64,000 bases of DNA from Microbispora sp. H11081 (GTDB taxonomy: Bacteria > Actinomycetota > Actinomycetes > Streptosporangiales > Streptosporangiaceae), in the NCBI RefSeq assembly GCF_012999535.1, contig NZ_JABBWV010000002.1:682001-746000 (forward strand). Direction: 5' to 3'. Shown in pieces: positions 1 through 7,945 of this stretch. The translations under genes and the position numbers were made by a program. Within the stretch, counting starts at the first letter, position 1. Each line of letters begins with the position of its first letter. Under the pieces are notes generated by a model, which was given only the letters and a program-made list of their open reading frames with translations, did not search any database and was not told the DNA's origin.

Positions 1-260
1 CTGGTGAGCCCGTTGCGCAGCGCGGCCCGCACGTGCATGGCCAGCTCCTCCAGGTGCCCGCCGGCGACCAGGGCGGTGAGCGTGACGCAACTGCGGGTCC
101 TGCGGTCCAGCCCGGGCCGGGTCCAGATCTCCCCCCAGGCGTACCGGGTGATCAGGCTCTGGAAGTCGGCGGTGAAATCAGTGGTCCCCTCCTGCGCCCG
201 GTCCACGTGGGCGTCGCCCAGCACCTCGCGGCGCACGCGCATGCCGTCGTCGTAGCTCAA
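1..260 (-). CDS. pcaC: 4-carboxymuconolactone decarboxylase, 3'-truncated by window edge
   Basis: Decarboxylates 4-carboxymuconolactone to beta-ketoadipate enol-lactone in the protocatechuate branch. The visible N-terminal 86 residues carry the family features: SYDDGMRVRREVLGDAHVDR at the start, a YAWGEIWTRPGL segment and the RRTRSCVTLTALVAGGHLEE core that lines the active site. The probable start is TTG at 260, which overlaps the pcaD stop (TTGA); an in-frame ATG lies at 242. In several actinomycetes pcaD and pcaC are fused as pcaL; here a stop codon separates them. The C-terminus lies outside the window. Confidence 0.9.
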   Translation of the reverse strand, partial: MSYDDGMRVRREVLGDAHVDRAQEGTTDFTADFQSLITRYAWGEIWTRPGLDRRTRSCVTLTALVAGGHLEELAMHVRAALRNGLT

Positions 261-1024
261 GCGATCCTCCAGCGGGTGGTCAGGTGGCGCGTTATCGCCT
301 CGTTCACGACGTCCGGGCGTTCGGCGGTGGCCAGGTGGGCGGCCCCCGGCACCACCAGCAGTTCCGCGCCGGGGATGCCCCGGGCCAGGACCTCGGCGTG
401 CGCGGGCGGGGTGGCCGGGTCCTCGGCCCCCGCGACGACCAGCGCGGGCGCGCGGACCTCGCCGAGCCGGTCGCGGACGTCGAACGCGGCGAGGGCGTCG
501 CAGCAGGCGGCGTATCCCTCGGGGTCCGCGCCGGCCAGCATGTCCAGGTAGCGCCCCGCGCCGGGGAAGCCAGGGGTGAACCAGCGCCCCTTGGTCGCCT
601 CGCGCAGGGGCCGCGTGCCCTGGGCCCGGACCAGCGCGGCGCGTTCGCGCCAGCTCTCGGGGTCGCCGAACCGGGCCGAGGTGCAGCACAGGACCAGGCT
701 CGCGACGCGGTCCGGCGCGCGCAGCGCCAGCGTGGTTCCGACGGCCCCGCCCAGCGACACCCCCGCGTACGCCGCGGTGTCCACGTCATGACGGTCGAGC
801 AGGGCGAGCACCCCCGCGGCGAGGTCGTCCACCGTCAGATCACGCGGGACGCCGGTCGTGGACGGCGACCCGCCGTGGCCCGGCAGGTCGTAGCGGAGCA
901 CCCGCCAGGTACGCGTGAGCGCGGGAAGCTGGGGTTCCCACAGGTCGAGCGTCGTGCCCAGCGAGGGCCCGAGCACGACGACCGGGGCATCGGGGGGCCC
1001 GTCGAATCGGTGGTGCGTGATCAC
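257..1024 (-). CDS. pcaD: 3-oxoadipate enol-lactonase
   Basis: Hydrolyses beta-ketoadipate enol-lactone to beta-ketoadipate in the cytoplasm. It is an alpha/beta-hydrolase of 255 residues with the usual length, an oxyanion region GPSLGT near residue 20, a nucleophile elbow GVSLGG with Ser90, and a late catalytic His in GAAHL. GTG at 1024 was chosen because it overlaps the pcaB stop (GTGA) and follows a GGAGGG ribosome site. Position between pcaB and pcaC fits the pathway order. Family assignment is firm; the substrate is inferred from context. Confidence 0.93.
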   Translation of the reverse strand: MITHHRFDGPPDAPVVVLGPSLGTTLDLWEPQLPALTRTWRVLRYDLPGHGGSPSTTGVPRDLTVDDLAAGVLALLDRHDVDTAAYAGVSLGGAVGTTLALRAPDRVASLVLCCTSARFGDPESWRERAALVRAQGTRPLREATKGRWFTPGFPGAGRYLDMLAGADPEGYAACCDALAAFDVRDRLGEVRAPALVVAGAEDPATPPAHAEVLARGIPGAELLVVPGAAHLATAERPDVVNEAITRHLTTRWRIA

Positions 1025-2202
1025 GCGCCCTCCCTCCGGTGGTGCCGCAGGGCCCGGTCGACGAGGGCGGGCGCTGATCCGATTCCGGGGTCCTCCCCGT
1101 GCTCGTGTAGCACGCCGAGCAGATGATCGAGGTTGCGCCGCATGCGCTCGGGGAACACCTCCAGCCCTTCGGCCAGTTCGGCGGCCGTCGCGGCCGCCCC
1201 GCCCGCCAGGCGCAGGCACTCGCGCAGCGGCTCCCACTCGGAGTGCCAGCTCCCGGCGGGCCGCTCGTGCTCGGCCGCCAGCGCGGCCAGCAGGATCCCC
1301 GCCTGCGCGGGGGCCCGCAGCGCCGCGGACCTGATCATGGTGGCGAGCACCGGGTTGCGCTTGTGCGCCATCGCCGACGAGCCGCCCCGGCCCGGCGCGG
1401 CCGGCTCGGCGACCTCGCCCACCTCGCTCTGCGCCAGCAGGATCACGTCGGCGGCGAGCTTGCCGAGCGCGCCCGTCACCCCGGCGAGCGCGCAGGCCAG
1501 GCCGGTCACGGGGGCGCGCAGCGCGTGCCAGGGCAGCACCGGCTCGGCCAGCCCGGTCTCCGCCGCGAACAGCGACAGCAGGTCGAGCGCCCTCTCGCCG
1601 TACCCGGCCATGGTCCCGGCCGCGCCGCCGAGCTGGACCGGCAGGCGCGCCTCCGCCAGGCGGTCGCGGGCGTCCTGGCAGCCGACGAGCCACCCGGCGG
1701 CCTTGAGCCCGAACGTGACGGGCACGGCCTGCTGCCCGAGCGTGCGGCCCGCCATCGGCGTGTCGCGGTGCCGGGCGGCCAGCCGCGCCAGCGCGGCGAG
1801 CACCCGGTCGAGGTCGCCCAGGATCACTTCGCGGGCCCGCGCGGCCACCAGCATCGACGCGGTGTCGAGGATGTCCTGGCTGGTGGCGCCGTGATGCACC
1901 CAGGAGCCCGCCTCGCCCGCCGCGGTACGCAGATCCTCCACCAGCGGCACGACGGGGTTGCCCGCGTCCCTGGCGCGGCGGGCCAGATCGGTCGCGTGGA
2001 ACCGATCAGGACGGGCCGCCTCGGCGATCGCGGCGGCGGCGGGCCCGGGGACGACGCCGAGGCGGGCCTGTGCCCGCGCCAGGCACACCTCCGCCTCCAG
2101 CATCGCCCGCAGCCAGGCGTCGTCGTCCGTGACCTCCGCCACTTCGGTGCCCGCCCACACCGGGGAGAGCAGCCCGCGATCAACGCCTCCGTCAGAACTC
2201 AA
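1021..2202 (-). CDS. pcaB: 3-carboxy-cis,cis-muconate cycloisomerase
   Basis: Converts 3-carboxy-cis,cis-muconate, the PcaHG product, to 4-carboxymuconolactone. It belongs to the fumarase/aspartase superfamily: N-terminal GLLSPVWAGTEVAEV typical of PcaB, GATSQDILDTA in the first half and the superfamily signature SSAMAHKRNP in the second. The start is ambiguous: TTG at 2202 overlaps the pcaG stop by 11 nt and gives 393 residues, while GTG at 2223 would add seven residues. TTG is preferred because it gives the usual family N-terminus and has GGAGACGG upstream. Confidence 0.92.
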   Translation of the reverse strand: MSSDGGVDRGLLSPVWAGTEVAEVTDDDAWLRAMLEAEVCLARAQARLGVVPGPAAAAIAEAARPDRFHATDLARRARDAGNPVVPLVEDLRTAAGEAGSWVHHGATSQDILDTASMLVAARAREVILGDLDRVLAALARLAARHRDTPMAGRTLGQQAVPVTFGLKAAGWLVGCQDARDRLAEARLPVQLGGAAGTMAGYGERALDLLSLFAAETGLAEPVLPWHALRAPVTGLACALAGVTGALGKLAADVILLAQSEVGEVAEPAAPGRGGSSAMAHKRNPVLATMIRSAALRAPAQAGILLAALAAEHERPAGSWHSEWEPLRECLRLAGGAAATAAELAEGLEVFPERMRRNLDHLLGVLHEHGEDPGIGSAPALVDRALRHHRREGA

Positions 2203-2683
2203 GGAAGACCGTCTCCCCCTCACCCTGCAGCCGTACGTCGAACCGGTAGGCGTCCTGCCCGTCAGGGCGGGCGAGCAACGTCGCGCGGCCGGCCGGGTCC
2301 AGCGAGCCGAGCAGCGGGTCGGGTACGTCGGCGAGGTAGACGCGGGTCCGCACCGGCTTGAGCAGGCCGCGCGCGAAGACCAGCAGCGCCAGGTAAGGCC
2401 GGGTGGGCGGCACGAGGCGGAACCGGTAGGAGCCGTCGGCCGCGGTGCCGCACCGGCCGAAGCCGCAGGCCCCGGTCCCGGCGCGGTCCAGGGCGCCCCG
2501 GGCGCCCGCCTCGCCCGTCCAGACTTCGAGCAGTGCGTCGGGGACCGGATCGCCCGCGCCGTCCAGCACCCGGCCGGTGATCGTCACCGCGCCCGGATGG
2601 CCCTCGGGGGCGAGTTCCCAGTCGGCGGCGTACGGCAGGGCGAACCCGTAGAACGGCCCGACGGTCTGCGAAGGGGTGGTCAC
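2192..2683 (-). CDS. pcaG: protocatechuate 3,4-dioxygenase alpha subunit
   Basis: Non-catalytic alpha chain of the Fe(III) intradiol dioxygenase that cleaves protocatechuate to 3-carboxy-cis,cis-muconate. The 163-residue protein opens with the family signature TPSQTVGPFYGFALPY and contains the intradiol beta-sandwich segment ITGRVLDGAGDPVPDALLEVW. It lacks the iron-ligand Tyr/His set found in PcaH, as expected for alpha chains. GTG at 2683 overlaps the pcaH stop as GTGA, which implies coupled translation of the two subunits. Confidence 0.95.
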   Translation of the reverse strand: MTTPSQTVGPFYGFALPYAADWELAPEGHPGAVTITGRVLDGAGDPVPDALLEVWTGEAGARGALDRAGTGACGFGRCGTAADGSYRFRLVPPTRPYLALLVFARGLLKPVRTRVYLADVPDPLLGSLDPAGRATLLARPDGQDAYRFDVRLQGEGETVFLEF

Positions 2684-3345
2684 GCGTCCTCCATGGGGGT
2701 ACCGCCGAGCACCACGTCCCATCGGTAGCCGAGCGCCCACTCCGGCTCGGTGACGTCGAGGTCGAACGCGCAGACGAGCCGCTCACGGGTGGGGCCGGGG
2801 ACGGACCGGAAGATCGGGTCGAAGGCGAACAGCGGGTCGCCGGGGAAGTACATCTGCGTCACCAGGCGCTGGGTGAAGGCCGTGCCGAACACCGAGAAGT
2901 GGATGTGGGCGGGCCGCCAGGCGTTGGGGTGGTTGCGCCAGGGGTAGGCCCCGGGCTTGATCGTCACGAACCGGTAGCGTCCCTCGCCGTCCGTCAGGCA
3001 CCGTCCTGCGCCGGTGAAGTTGGGGTCGAGCGGGGCCGGATGCCGGTCGCGCTGGTGCGCGTACCGCCCGGCGGAGTTGGCCTGCCAGATCTCCACCAGC
3101 GTGTCAGGGACCGGCCGGCCCGAGGCGTCGAGGACGCGCCCGGTGACGATGATCCGCTCCCCGAGCGGTTCGCCCGCGTGCCCGGCGGTCAGGTCGGCGT
3201 CGAGCGGGTCCACCTCGCCGCGGCCGAAGACCGGGCCGGTCAGCTCGGCCGCCTCCGGGTCGTCCTTCATCGGCAGCGGCGGCCTGGACGGCGCCCGCAG
3301 CACGGTGCTGGCGTAGTCCGGATACAGGTAGGGAGGGTGTGTCAC
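2680..3345 (-). CDS. pcaH: protocatechuate 3,4-dioxygenase beta subunit
   Basis: Catalytic, iron-binding subunit of protocatechuate 3,4-dioxygenase, 221 residues. Iron ligands known for the family can be placed by eye: the first Tyr in NSAGRYAHQRD, the second in GAYPWRNHPN, and the two His in RPAHIHFSVFG. The intradiol core IIVTGRVLDASGRPVPDTL precedes them. GTG at 3345 overlaps the pobA stop (GTGA) and gives the expected N-terminus THPPYLYPDYASTVLRAPSR. Second gene of the six-gene overlapping operon. Confidence 0.96.
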   Translation of the reverse strand: MTHPPYLYPDYASTVLRAPSRPPLPMKDDPEAAELTGPVFGRGEVDPLDADLTAGHAGEPLGERIIVTGRVLDASGRPVPDTLVEIWQANSAGRYAHQRDRHPAPLDPNFTGAGRCLTDGEGRYRFVTIKPGAYPWRNHPNAWRPAHIHFSVFGTAFTQRLVTQMYFPGDPLFAFDPIFRSVPGPTRERLVCAFDLDVTEPEWALGYRWDVVLGGTPMEDA

Positions 3346-4517
3346 GATGTCTCCTCTTCGTAGGGCAGGCCCACGTAGTTCTCCGCCAGCGTCGTCGCGG
3401 CGGCCTCGGAGGACGTCACGTAGTCGAGGTAGGAGGTCTGCAGCCGCCGGGCGTAGGCGTCGTCGGACTCGAACGTGTGCAGCAGCGTCGTCATCCACCA
3501 CGAGAAGTGCTGGGCCCGCCACACCCGGGGCAGGCAGGCCCGCGAGTAGGCGTCCAGCGCCTCGGACGAGCCGTCGGCGTAGAAGCGCGCCAGCGCCTCG
3601 GTCAGCACCCGCACGTCGGCGACCGCCAGGTTGAGCCCCTTCGCGCCGGTCGGCGGCACGATGTGCGCCGCGTCCCCGGCGAGGAACAGCCTGCCGTGCT
3701 GCATGGGCTCGGCCACGAAGCCGCGCATCGGGGTGATGCCCTTCTCGACGATGTCGCCGGTCGCCAGGGCGAAGCCGGGCACGGTCTCCAGCCGGGCCCG
3801 CAGTTCGGCCCAGATCCGCTCGTCTGGCCACGCGGCGAGGTCCTCGTCGGGCGCGACCTGGAGATAGAAGCGGCTGATCTCCGGGGAGCGCATGCTGTGC
3901 AGCGCGAAGCCGCGCTCGGTCCGCGCGTAGATCAGCTCCTCCGACGACGGCTTCACCCTGGCCAGGACGCCCAGCCAGGCGAACGGGTAGTCGCGGCGGT
4001 ACTCGGTCAGCACGCCTTCCGGGATCGAGGCCCGGGACACGCCGTGGAAGCCGTCGCAGCCCGCGATCACGTCGCAGTCCAGCCGCTCGCCCCCGAAGGT
4101 GAGGTACGGCCGGTCGGTGCCGATGTCGTGCACGGCCACGTCGTCCACCTCGAAGCGGACGTCGCCCCCGGCCGCCAGCCGGGCGGCGATGAGGTCCTTG
4201 ACGACCTCCTGCTGGCCGTACACGGTGATCGCCCGGCCGGGCACCAGCCGCTCGAAGGCGATCCGGTGGCCCGCCCCGCCGTACCGCAGTTCGATGCCGT
4301 GGTGGGGCAGCCCCTCCCGGCTGAGCCGCTCGCCCACGCCCGCCTCGACGAGCGTGTCCACCGTGCCCTGTTCGAGCACCCCCGCCCGCACCCGCCGCTC
4401 GACGTACTCCCTGCTGCGGCGTTCGAGCACCACGGACTCGATGCCGCGCAGATGGAGGAGATGGGAGAGCAGCAGGCCGGCGGGTCCCGCTCCGATGATC
4501 CCGACCTTGGTTCGCAT
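3342..4517 (-). CDS. pobA: 4-hydroxybenzoate 3-monooxygenase
   Basis: FAD-dependent hydroxylase that turns 4-hydroxybenzoate into protocatechuate and so feeds the downstream pca genes. The 391-residue length matches the family. Visible are the Rossmann motif GIIGAGPAG (residues 6-14) with acidic E32 ending beta-2, the substrate/flavin segment RRVRAGVLE (41-49), the active-site stretch DYPFAWLGVLA followed by EELIYARTERGFAL, and the second FAD motif LFLAGDAAHIVPPTGAKGLN. It is first in the operon, starts with ATG, and is divergent from the IclR gene with 68 nt between them. Confidence 0.96.
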   Translation of the reverse strand: MRTKVGIIGAGPAGLLLSHLLHLRGIESVVLERRSREYVERRVRAGVLEQGTVDTLVEAGVGERLSREGLPHHGIELRYGGAGHRIAFERLVPGRAITVYGQQEVVKDLIAARLAAGGDVRFEVDDVAVHDIGTDRPYLTFGGERLDCDVIAGCDGFHGVSRASIPEGVLTEYRRDYPFAWLGVLARVKPSSEELIYARTERGFALHSMRSPEISRFYLQVAPDEDLAAWPDERIWAELRARLETVPGFALATGDIVEKGITPMRGFVAEPMQHGRLFLAGDAAHIVPPTGAKGLNLAVADVRVLTEALARFYADGSSEALDAYSRACLPRVWRAQHFSWWMTTLLHTFESDDAYARRLQTSYLDYVTSSEAAATTLAENYVGLPYEEETS

Positions 4518-4585
4518 GCCATAGAGGATCAGGAGGACGGGCCGCCCCGCGTAGGCTTGGCTTCCGCCCAGTGGAAGAGGGAATC
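4518..4585. promoter_or_regulatory. divergent pobA / IclR-gene control region
   Basis: Only 68 nt separate the two starts, so both promoters and any operator must lie here. One imperfectly placed inverted repeat is visible, CTTCC-N7-GGAAG at 4561-4577, overlapping the ribosome site of the IclR gene. IclR-family PobR/PcaR proteins are known to act from such divergent regions; assigning this repeat as the operator is inference. Confidence 0.4.
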
Positions 4586-5350
4586 ATGTCCGGCGGCGCG
4601 CGCGACCCGGGACGTACGGTCACCTCCCGGACCCTGGCCATCCTCGGCGCCTTCGACCTCCACCATCCCCGGCTCACGCTGACGGAGATCGCCGCGAGGA
4701 CCGGCCTGGCGCTGAGCACCGTCCACCGGCTCGTGGGCGAGCTGGAGGAGTGGCGCGCCGTGCACCGAGGCGCCGACGGGCGCTACCAGATCGGCCGCCG
4801 CGTGTGGGAGCTCGGCCAGCTCGCCCCCGACCCGCTGCAGGAGGTGGCCCACCCCTGGCTGCAGGAGCTGTTCGGCGGCACCGGCGAGAACGTCCACCTG
4901 GCGGTGCGCGACGGGGTCGAGGTGCTGTTCGTGGACAAGGTGTACGGCAAACGGGCGGTGCCGATCGTGTCGCGGACCGGCTCCCGGCTGCCCATGCATC
5001 CGACCGGGGTCGGCAAGGCGCTGCTCGCCTACGAGCCGGGCTGGTTCGTCACGGACTACCTGTCCCGGCCGCTGGAGCGGCCCACCCCGCACACCGTCAT
5101 CGAGCCGGGCCGGCTGGCCCGCGAGCTGGCCCAGGTGCGCGCTCAGGGGTACGCGTTGACGCACGAGGAGATGACGCTCGGCTCCTGCTCGGCGGCCGCG
5201 CCGGTGCTGGTCGGGGACCGGCCCGTCGCGGCCGTCGGCATCGTGGTGTCCTCGCGGCGGGTGCGCGAGCTGCCCCGCCTGGTCGACCCCCTGCGGGCCG
5301 TCGCGGCCGGCATCGCCCGCGACTACCGGGCCGCCGTCACGCGGGGCTGA
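4586..5350 (+). CDS. IclR-family transcriptional regulator of the pob/pca operon
   Basis: Likely aromatic-acid sensing regulator of the divergent pobA-pca operon. The 254-residue protein has an N-terminal winged helix-turn-helix (about residues 14-70; LTLTEIAARTGLALSTVHRL is the recognition region) and a C-terminal effector domain with the family segments GENVHLAVRDG, RTGSRLPMHPTGVGKALLA and a late APVLVGDRPVAAVGI. ATG at 4586 is preferred over GTG at 4571 because GGAAGAGGG lies just upstream. PobR- or PcaR-like function is inferred from position; activator or repressor mode cannot be told. Confidence 0.88.
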   Translation: MSGGARDPGRTVTSRTLAILGAFDLHHPRLTLTEIAARTGLALSTVHRLVGELEEWRAVHRGADGRYQIGRRVWELGQLAPDPLQEVAHPWLQELFGGTGENVHLAVRDGVEVLFVDKVYGKRAVPIVSRTGSRLPMHPTGVGKALLAYEPGWFVTDYLSRPLERPTPHTVIEPGRLARELAQVRAQGYALTHEEMTLGSCSAAAPVLVGDRPVAAVGIVVSSRRVRELPRLVDPLRAVAAGIARDYRAAVTRG

Positions 5351-5356
5351 GGCGTC

Positions 5357-5788
5357 TCACAGAGGAGTGCAGGTCAGGCCGGTCAGGCCGAACGCGCCGC
5401 CCGTGGAGTTGCCGACCGCGGTGATGGGGACGCTCCCTCCCGGGGCGATGGTGCCGTTCCAGGACACGTTCGTGGCGGTGACGCTCCGCCCGGTCTGCGT
5501 CCACTTGGTGGTCAGCAGGGAGAAGAGCTTCTCGTCGCCTGTGAACGTCCAGGAGATCCGCCATCCATTCAGGGGGGTCGTCCCGGTGTTCACCAGCTGT
5601 CCTTCTCCCGTGAACCCGACGCCGTAGTGGTGGACCGTCGGGAACGAGATCGAGCAGGACGCCGTGTCCGCGTGTGCGGCCGGAGCGCCGACCGCCGTGG
5701 TGGCGGCCAGCGCGGCCGCGGCGATCCAGGCCGCCCGCCGGTGCCTGAAACCGGTTTCATGAGCGCCCGAAAAAAAGAGCCCTGCCAT
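5357..5788 (-). CDS. secreted stand-alone CBM2 carbohydrate-binding protein
   Basis: Predicted extracellular protein of 143 residues made of a Sec signal peptide (RHRR then a hydrophobic AAWIAAAALAATTAVGAPAAHA ending at an AHA-like cleavage site) and a single family 2 carbohydrate-binding module. CBM2 traits are the Cys near each end (TASCSISF and LTGLTCTPL, a likely disulfide), GFTGEGQLVNTGTTPLNGW, ISWTF and NVSWNGTIAPGGSV with surface aromatic residues. No catalytic domain follows or precedes. ATG at 5788 has AGAGGACAGG upstream. It ends 6 nt after the IclR gene in convergent orientation. Confidence 0.8.
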   Translation of the reverse strand: MAGLFFSGAHETGFRHRRAAWIAAAALAATTAVGAPAAHADTASCSISFPTVHHYGVGFTGEGQLVNTGTTPLNGWRISWTFTGDEKLFSLLTTKWTQTGRSVTATNVSWNGTIAPGGSVPITAVGNSTGGAFGLTGLTCTPL

Positions 5789-5930
5789 TGCCTGTCCTCT
5801 CGTCCTGCCGGGGTCTCCGGCGGCCGATTCGACGAACCTCGCTCCAGGAATGTCACCATGATCACGGGCGGATGTCATGGATACCGGCCCGGTGCGGTCC
5901 GTCGTACCGGCACGGGCGTGAAAGTTTCAT

Positions 5931-5944
5931 GGGACCTTCGTCCC
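5931..5944. promoter_or_regulatory. DosR/DevR-type palindrome upstream of hydrogenase operon
   Basis: The sequence GGGAC-CTTC-GTCCC has the same half-sites and 4-nt spacing as the core of the mycobacterial DosR box (GGGAC-TNNA-GTCCC). It is a perfect 5+5 inverted repeat located 67 nt before the hydB start. DosR control of a group 3b hydrogenase is established in Mycobacterium smegmatis; its operation here is inference supported by the DosS-like kinase gene at 11.1 kb. Confidence 0.7.
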
Positions 5945-6010
5945 TGCTGAGCGCCCGCGGGCCGCCGTACTGTGGGCGGGAGGGGTGTGTTTGCGGGCGA
6001 GGGGGACGCC

Positions 6011-7081
6011 GTGGACGCGGTCGTGATCGAATCCCTGGAACCACTGGTGGCCGGGCTGCGGGCCGAGGGCTACGCCGTCGTGGGCCCGGTGGTGCGCGAG
6101 CGCGTCATCCGCTTCGAGGAGGTCGAGTCCGCCGACCGGCTGGCCCGGGGCTGGACCGACGTCCAGGAGCCGGGACGCTACCGCCTGGCCGAGGGCGACG
6201 CCGAGATGGTCTTCTCGTTCGCGGCGAGCCCCGACTCCGCCAAGCCGTACACGCAGCCGCCGCGGCAGACGCTGCTGCGGATGCGCGGCGAGCACATCGA
6301 GGAGGCCGGGCAGGACGCCCCGCGGGTCGCGCTGCTCGGCCTGCGGGCCTGCGACCTGGCCGCCATCGCCGTGCAGGACCGGGTCTTCCTCGGCGGCAGG
6401 CATCCCGACCCGGCGTACCTGCGGCGGCGGCGGGCCCTGCTGCTGATCGCCGTCAACTGCGCCGTGCCGGGCGGCACCTGCTTCTGCGTCTCCATGCACA
6501 CAGGCCCCAAGGCCACCACCGGGTTCGACCTCGCCCTCACGGAACTGGCCGCGCCGCACCGCTTCGTCGTCGAGACCGGCGGCGAGCGGGGCGAGCGGAT
6601 CGTCGCGGCGCTGCCGCACCGGCCCGCCACGGCCGGCGACCTGGACGCCGCCGCGGAGGTGTCCAGGGGGGCGGCCGAGCGGATGGGCCGCCACGTGGAC
6701 ACCGAGGGGATCCAGGAACGGCTGTCCGCGCACGACTCGCCGCGCTGGGCGCAGGTCGGCGCCCGCTGCCTCACCTGCGCCAACTGCACGATGGTCTGCC
6801 CCACCTGCTTCTGCAGCACGGTCGAGGACACCACGTCGTTCACCGACGGCACGGCGGAGCGGATCGAGCGCTGGGACTCCTGCTTCACGCTGGGCTTCTC
6901 CGAGGTCGGCGGGGCGCCGGTGCGCGGCTCCAACGCCGGCCGCTACCGCCAGTGGCTCACCCACAAGTTCTCGACCTGGATCGACCAGTTCGGCATGTCC
7001 GGCTGCGTCGGCTGCGGGCGCTGCATCACCTGGTGTCCCGTCGGCATCGACGTCACAGAGGAGCTGGCGAACCTGCCATGA
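6011..7081 (+). CDS. hydB: group 3b-type [NiFe]-hydrogenase iron-sulfur beta subunit
   Basis: Electron-transfer subunit of a cytoplasmic NAD(P)-coupled hydrogenase (sulfhydrogenase type). The 356-residue protein ends in a 4Fe-4S dicluster domain with two ligand sets, CLTCANCTMVCPTC and CVGCGRCITWCPVG, typical of HydB/HyhB. An additional cysteine-bearing stretch GTCFCVSMH lies mid-protein. GTG at 6011 follows GAGGGGGA; GTG at 5987 is an alternative that would add eight residues. It is first in a five-gene run with 4-nt or similar overlaps and lies behind a DosR-type box. Confidence 0.9.
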   Translation: MDAVVIESLEPLVAGLRAEGYAVVGPVVRERVIRFEEVESADRLARGWTDVQEPGRYRLAEGDAEMVFSFAASPDSAKPYTQPPRQTLLRMRGEHIEEAGQDAPRVALLGLRACDLAAIAVQDRVFLGGRHPDPAYLRRRRALLLIAVNCAVPGGTCFCVSMHTGPKATTGFDLALTELAAPHRFVVETGGERGERIVAALPHRPATAGDLDAAAEVSRGAAERMGRHVDTEGIQERLSAHDSPRWAQVGARCLTCANCTMVCPTCFCSTVEDTTSFTDGTAERIERWDSCFTLGFSEVGGAPVRGSNAGRYRQWLTHKFSTWIDQFGMSGCVGCGRCITWCPVGIDVTEELANLP

Positions 7082-7905
7082 TCGGCGGCCCGCACCCCAT
7101 GACGCCGGCGCCGTACCGGGTGCGCTCCCGCCGCCCGGACCGGGCCGACACCGTGACCCTGACGCTGGAGCCGGTACGCGGAGCCTGCCCGCCGTTCGAG
7201 CCCGGCCAGTTCACCATGCTGTACGCCCCTGGCGTGGGGGAGATCCCGGTCTCGATCAGCGGGCGGGCCGGCTCGGGCGGCTACACCCAGACGATCAGGG
7301 CCGTCGGCGCGGTCAGCGCCGCCCTGTGCGGCAAGCGCCCCGGCGACGTCGTCGGCCTGCGCGGGCCGTACGGCCAGGGCTGGAGCCTGCACGCCGCCGC
7401 GGGCCTCGACGTGGTGGTGGCCGCGGGCGGGCTGGGCCTCGCCCCGCTGCGCCCGGTCGTGCGGGCGCTGCTGCGGCACCGGCCCGGCTACGGCAGGATC
7501 AGCGTGATCGCGGGCAGCCGGGCTCCCGGCCTGCTGCTGTACTCCGCGGACCTGGCGTGCTGGGCCGGGCAGGGCGCCGACGTCCGGGTGACCGTGGACC
7601 ACCCCGACCACGCCTGGCGCGGGCCGGTGGGGCTGGTCACCGACCTGATCGACCGGATCGTCTTCGAGCCGCGCCGCACGTGCGCGTTCGTCTGCGGGCC
7701 CGAGGCCATGATGTGCAGGACGGCGGCGGAGCTGGTGCGGCGCGGCGTCGCCCCCGGCCGGGTGGAGCTGTCGCTGGAGCGGAACATGAAGTGCGCGGTG
7801 GCCCGCTGCGGCCACTGCCAGCTCGGCCCGCTGTTCGTGTGCGAGGACGGGCCCGTGCTGCGGTACGACCGCGCGGCGCCGATGCTCGCCGTCCCGGAGT
7901 TGTAG
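7078..7905 (+). CDS. hydG: group 3b-type hydrogenase FAD/NAD(P)-binding gamma subunit
   Basis: Diaphorase-like subunit that passes electrons between the hydrogenase and NAD(P). It is related to dihydroorotate dehydrogenase electron-transfer and ferredoxin-NADP reductase proteins: FAD part with [20 protein letters not shown], pyridine-nucleotide part with [17 protein letters not shown] and [11 protein letters not shown], and a C-terminal [2Fe-2S] cysteine set [17 protein letters not shown]. It has 275 residues. ATG at 7078 overlaps the hydB stop (ATGA); an ATG at 7099 is possible. Its last codons lie inside a 14-nt tandem triplication. Confidence 0.9.
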   Translation: MIGGPHPMTPAPYRVRSRRPDRADTVTLTLEPVRGACPPFEPGQFTMLYAPGVGEIPVSISGRAGSGGYTQTIRAVGAVSAALCGKRPGDVVGLRGPYGQGWSLHAAAGLDVVVAAGGLGLAPLRPVVRALLRHRPGYGRISVIAGSRAPGLLLYSADLACWAGQGADVRVTVDHPDHAWRGPVGLVTDLIDRIVFEPRRTCAFVCGPEAMMCRTAAELVRRGVAPGRVELSLERNMKCAVARCGHCQLGPLFVCEDGPVLRYDRAAPMLAVPEL

Positions 7906-7934
7906 ACCCGGAGTTGTAGACCCGGAGTTGTGGA
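7893..7934 (+). repeat. 14-nt tandem repeat, three copies, at the hydG/hydD junction
   Basis: The unit CCCGGAGTTGTAGA occurs at 7893-7906 and 7907-7920, and a one-base variant CCCGGAGTTGTGGA follows at 7921-7934. The first copy encodes the last hydG residues and its TAG stop; the later copies form a spacer up to the hydD ribosome site GAGAGGAG. It looks like a replication-slippage expansion. Confidence 0.95.
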
Positions 7935-7945
7935 GAGGAGCGGCG

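Noticed and set aside
5788-7905. A long plus-strand frame covering the hydrogenase beta subunit
   Set aside because: The hydB frame carries two ferredoxin-type cysteine sets and the family sequence; the other frame is Arg/Gly-rich without motifs and becomes hydG only after 7078.
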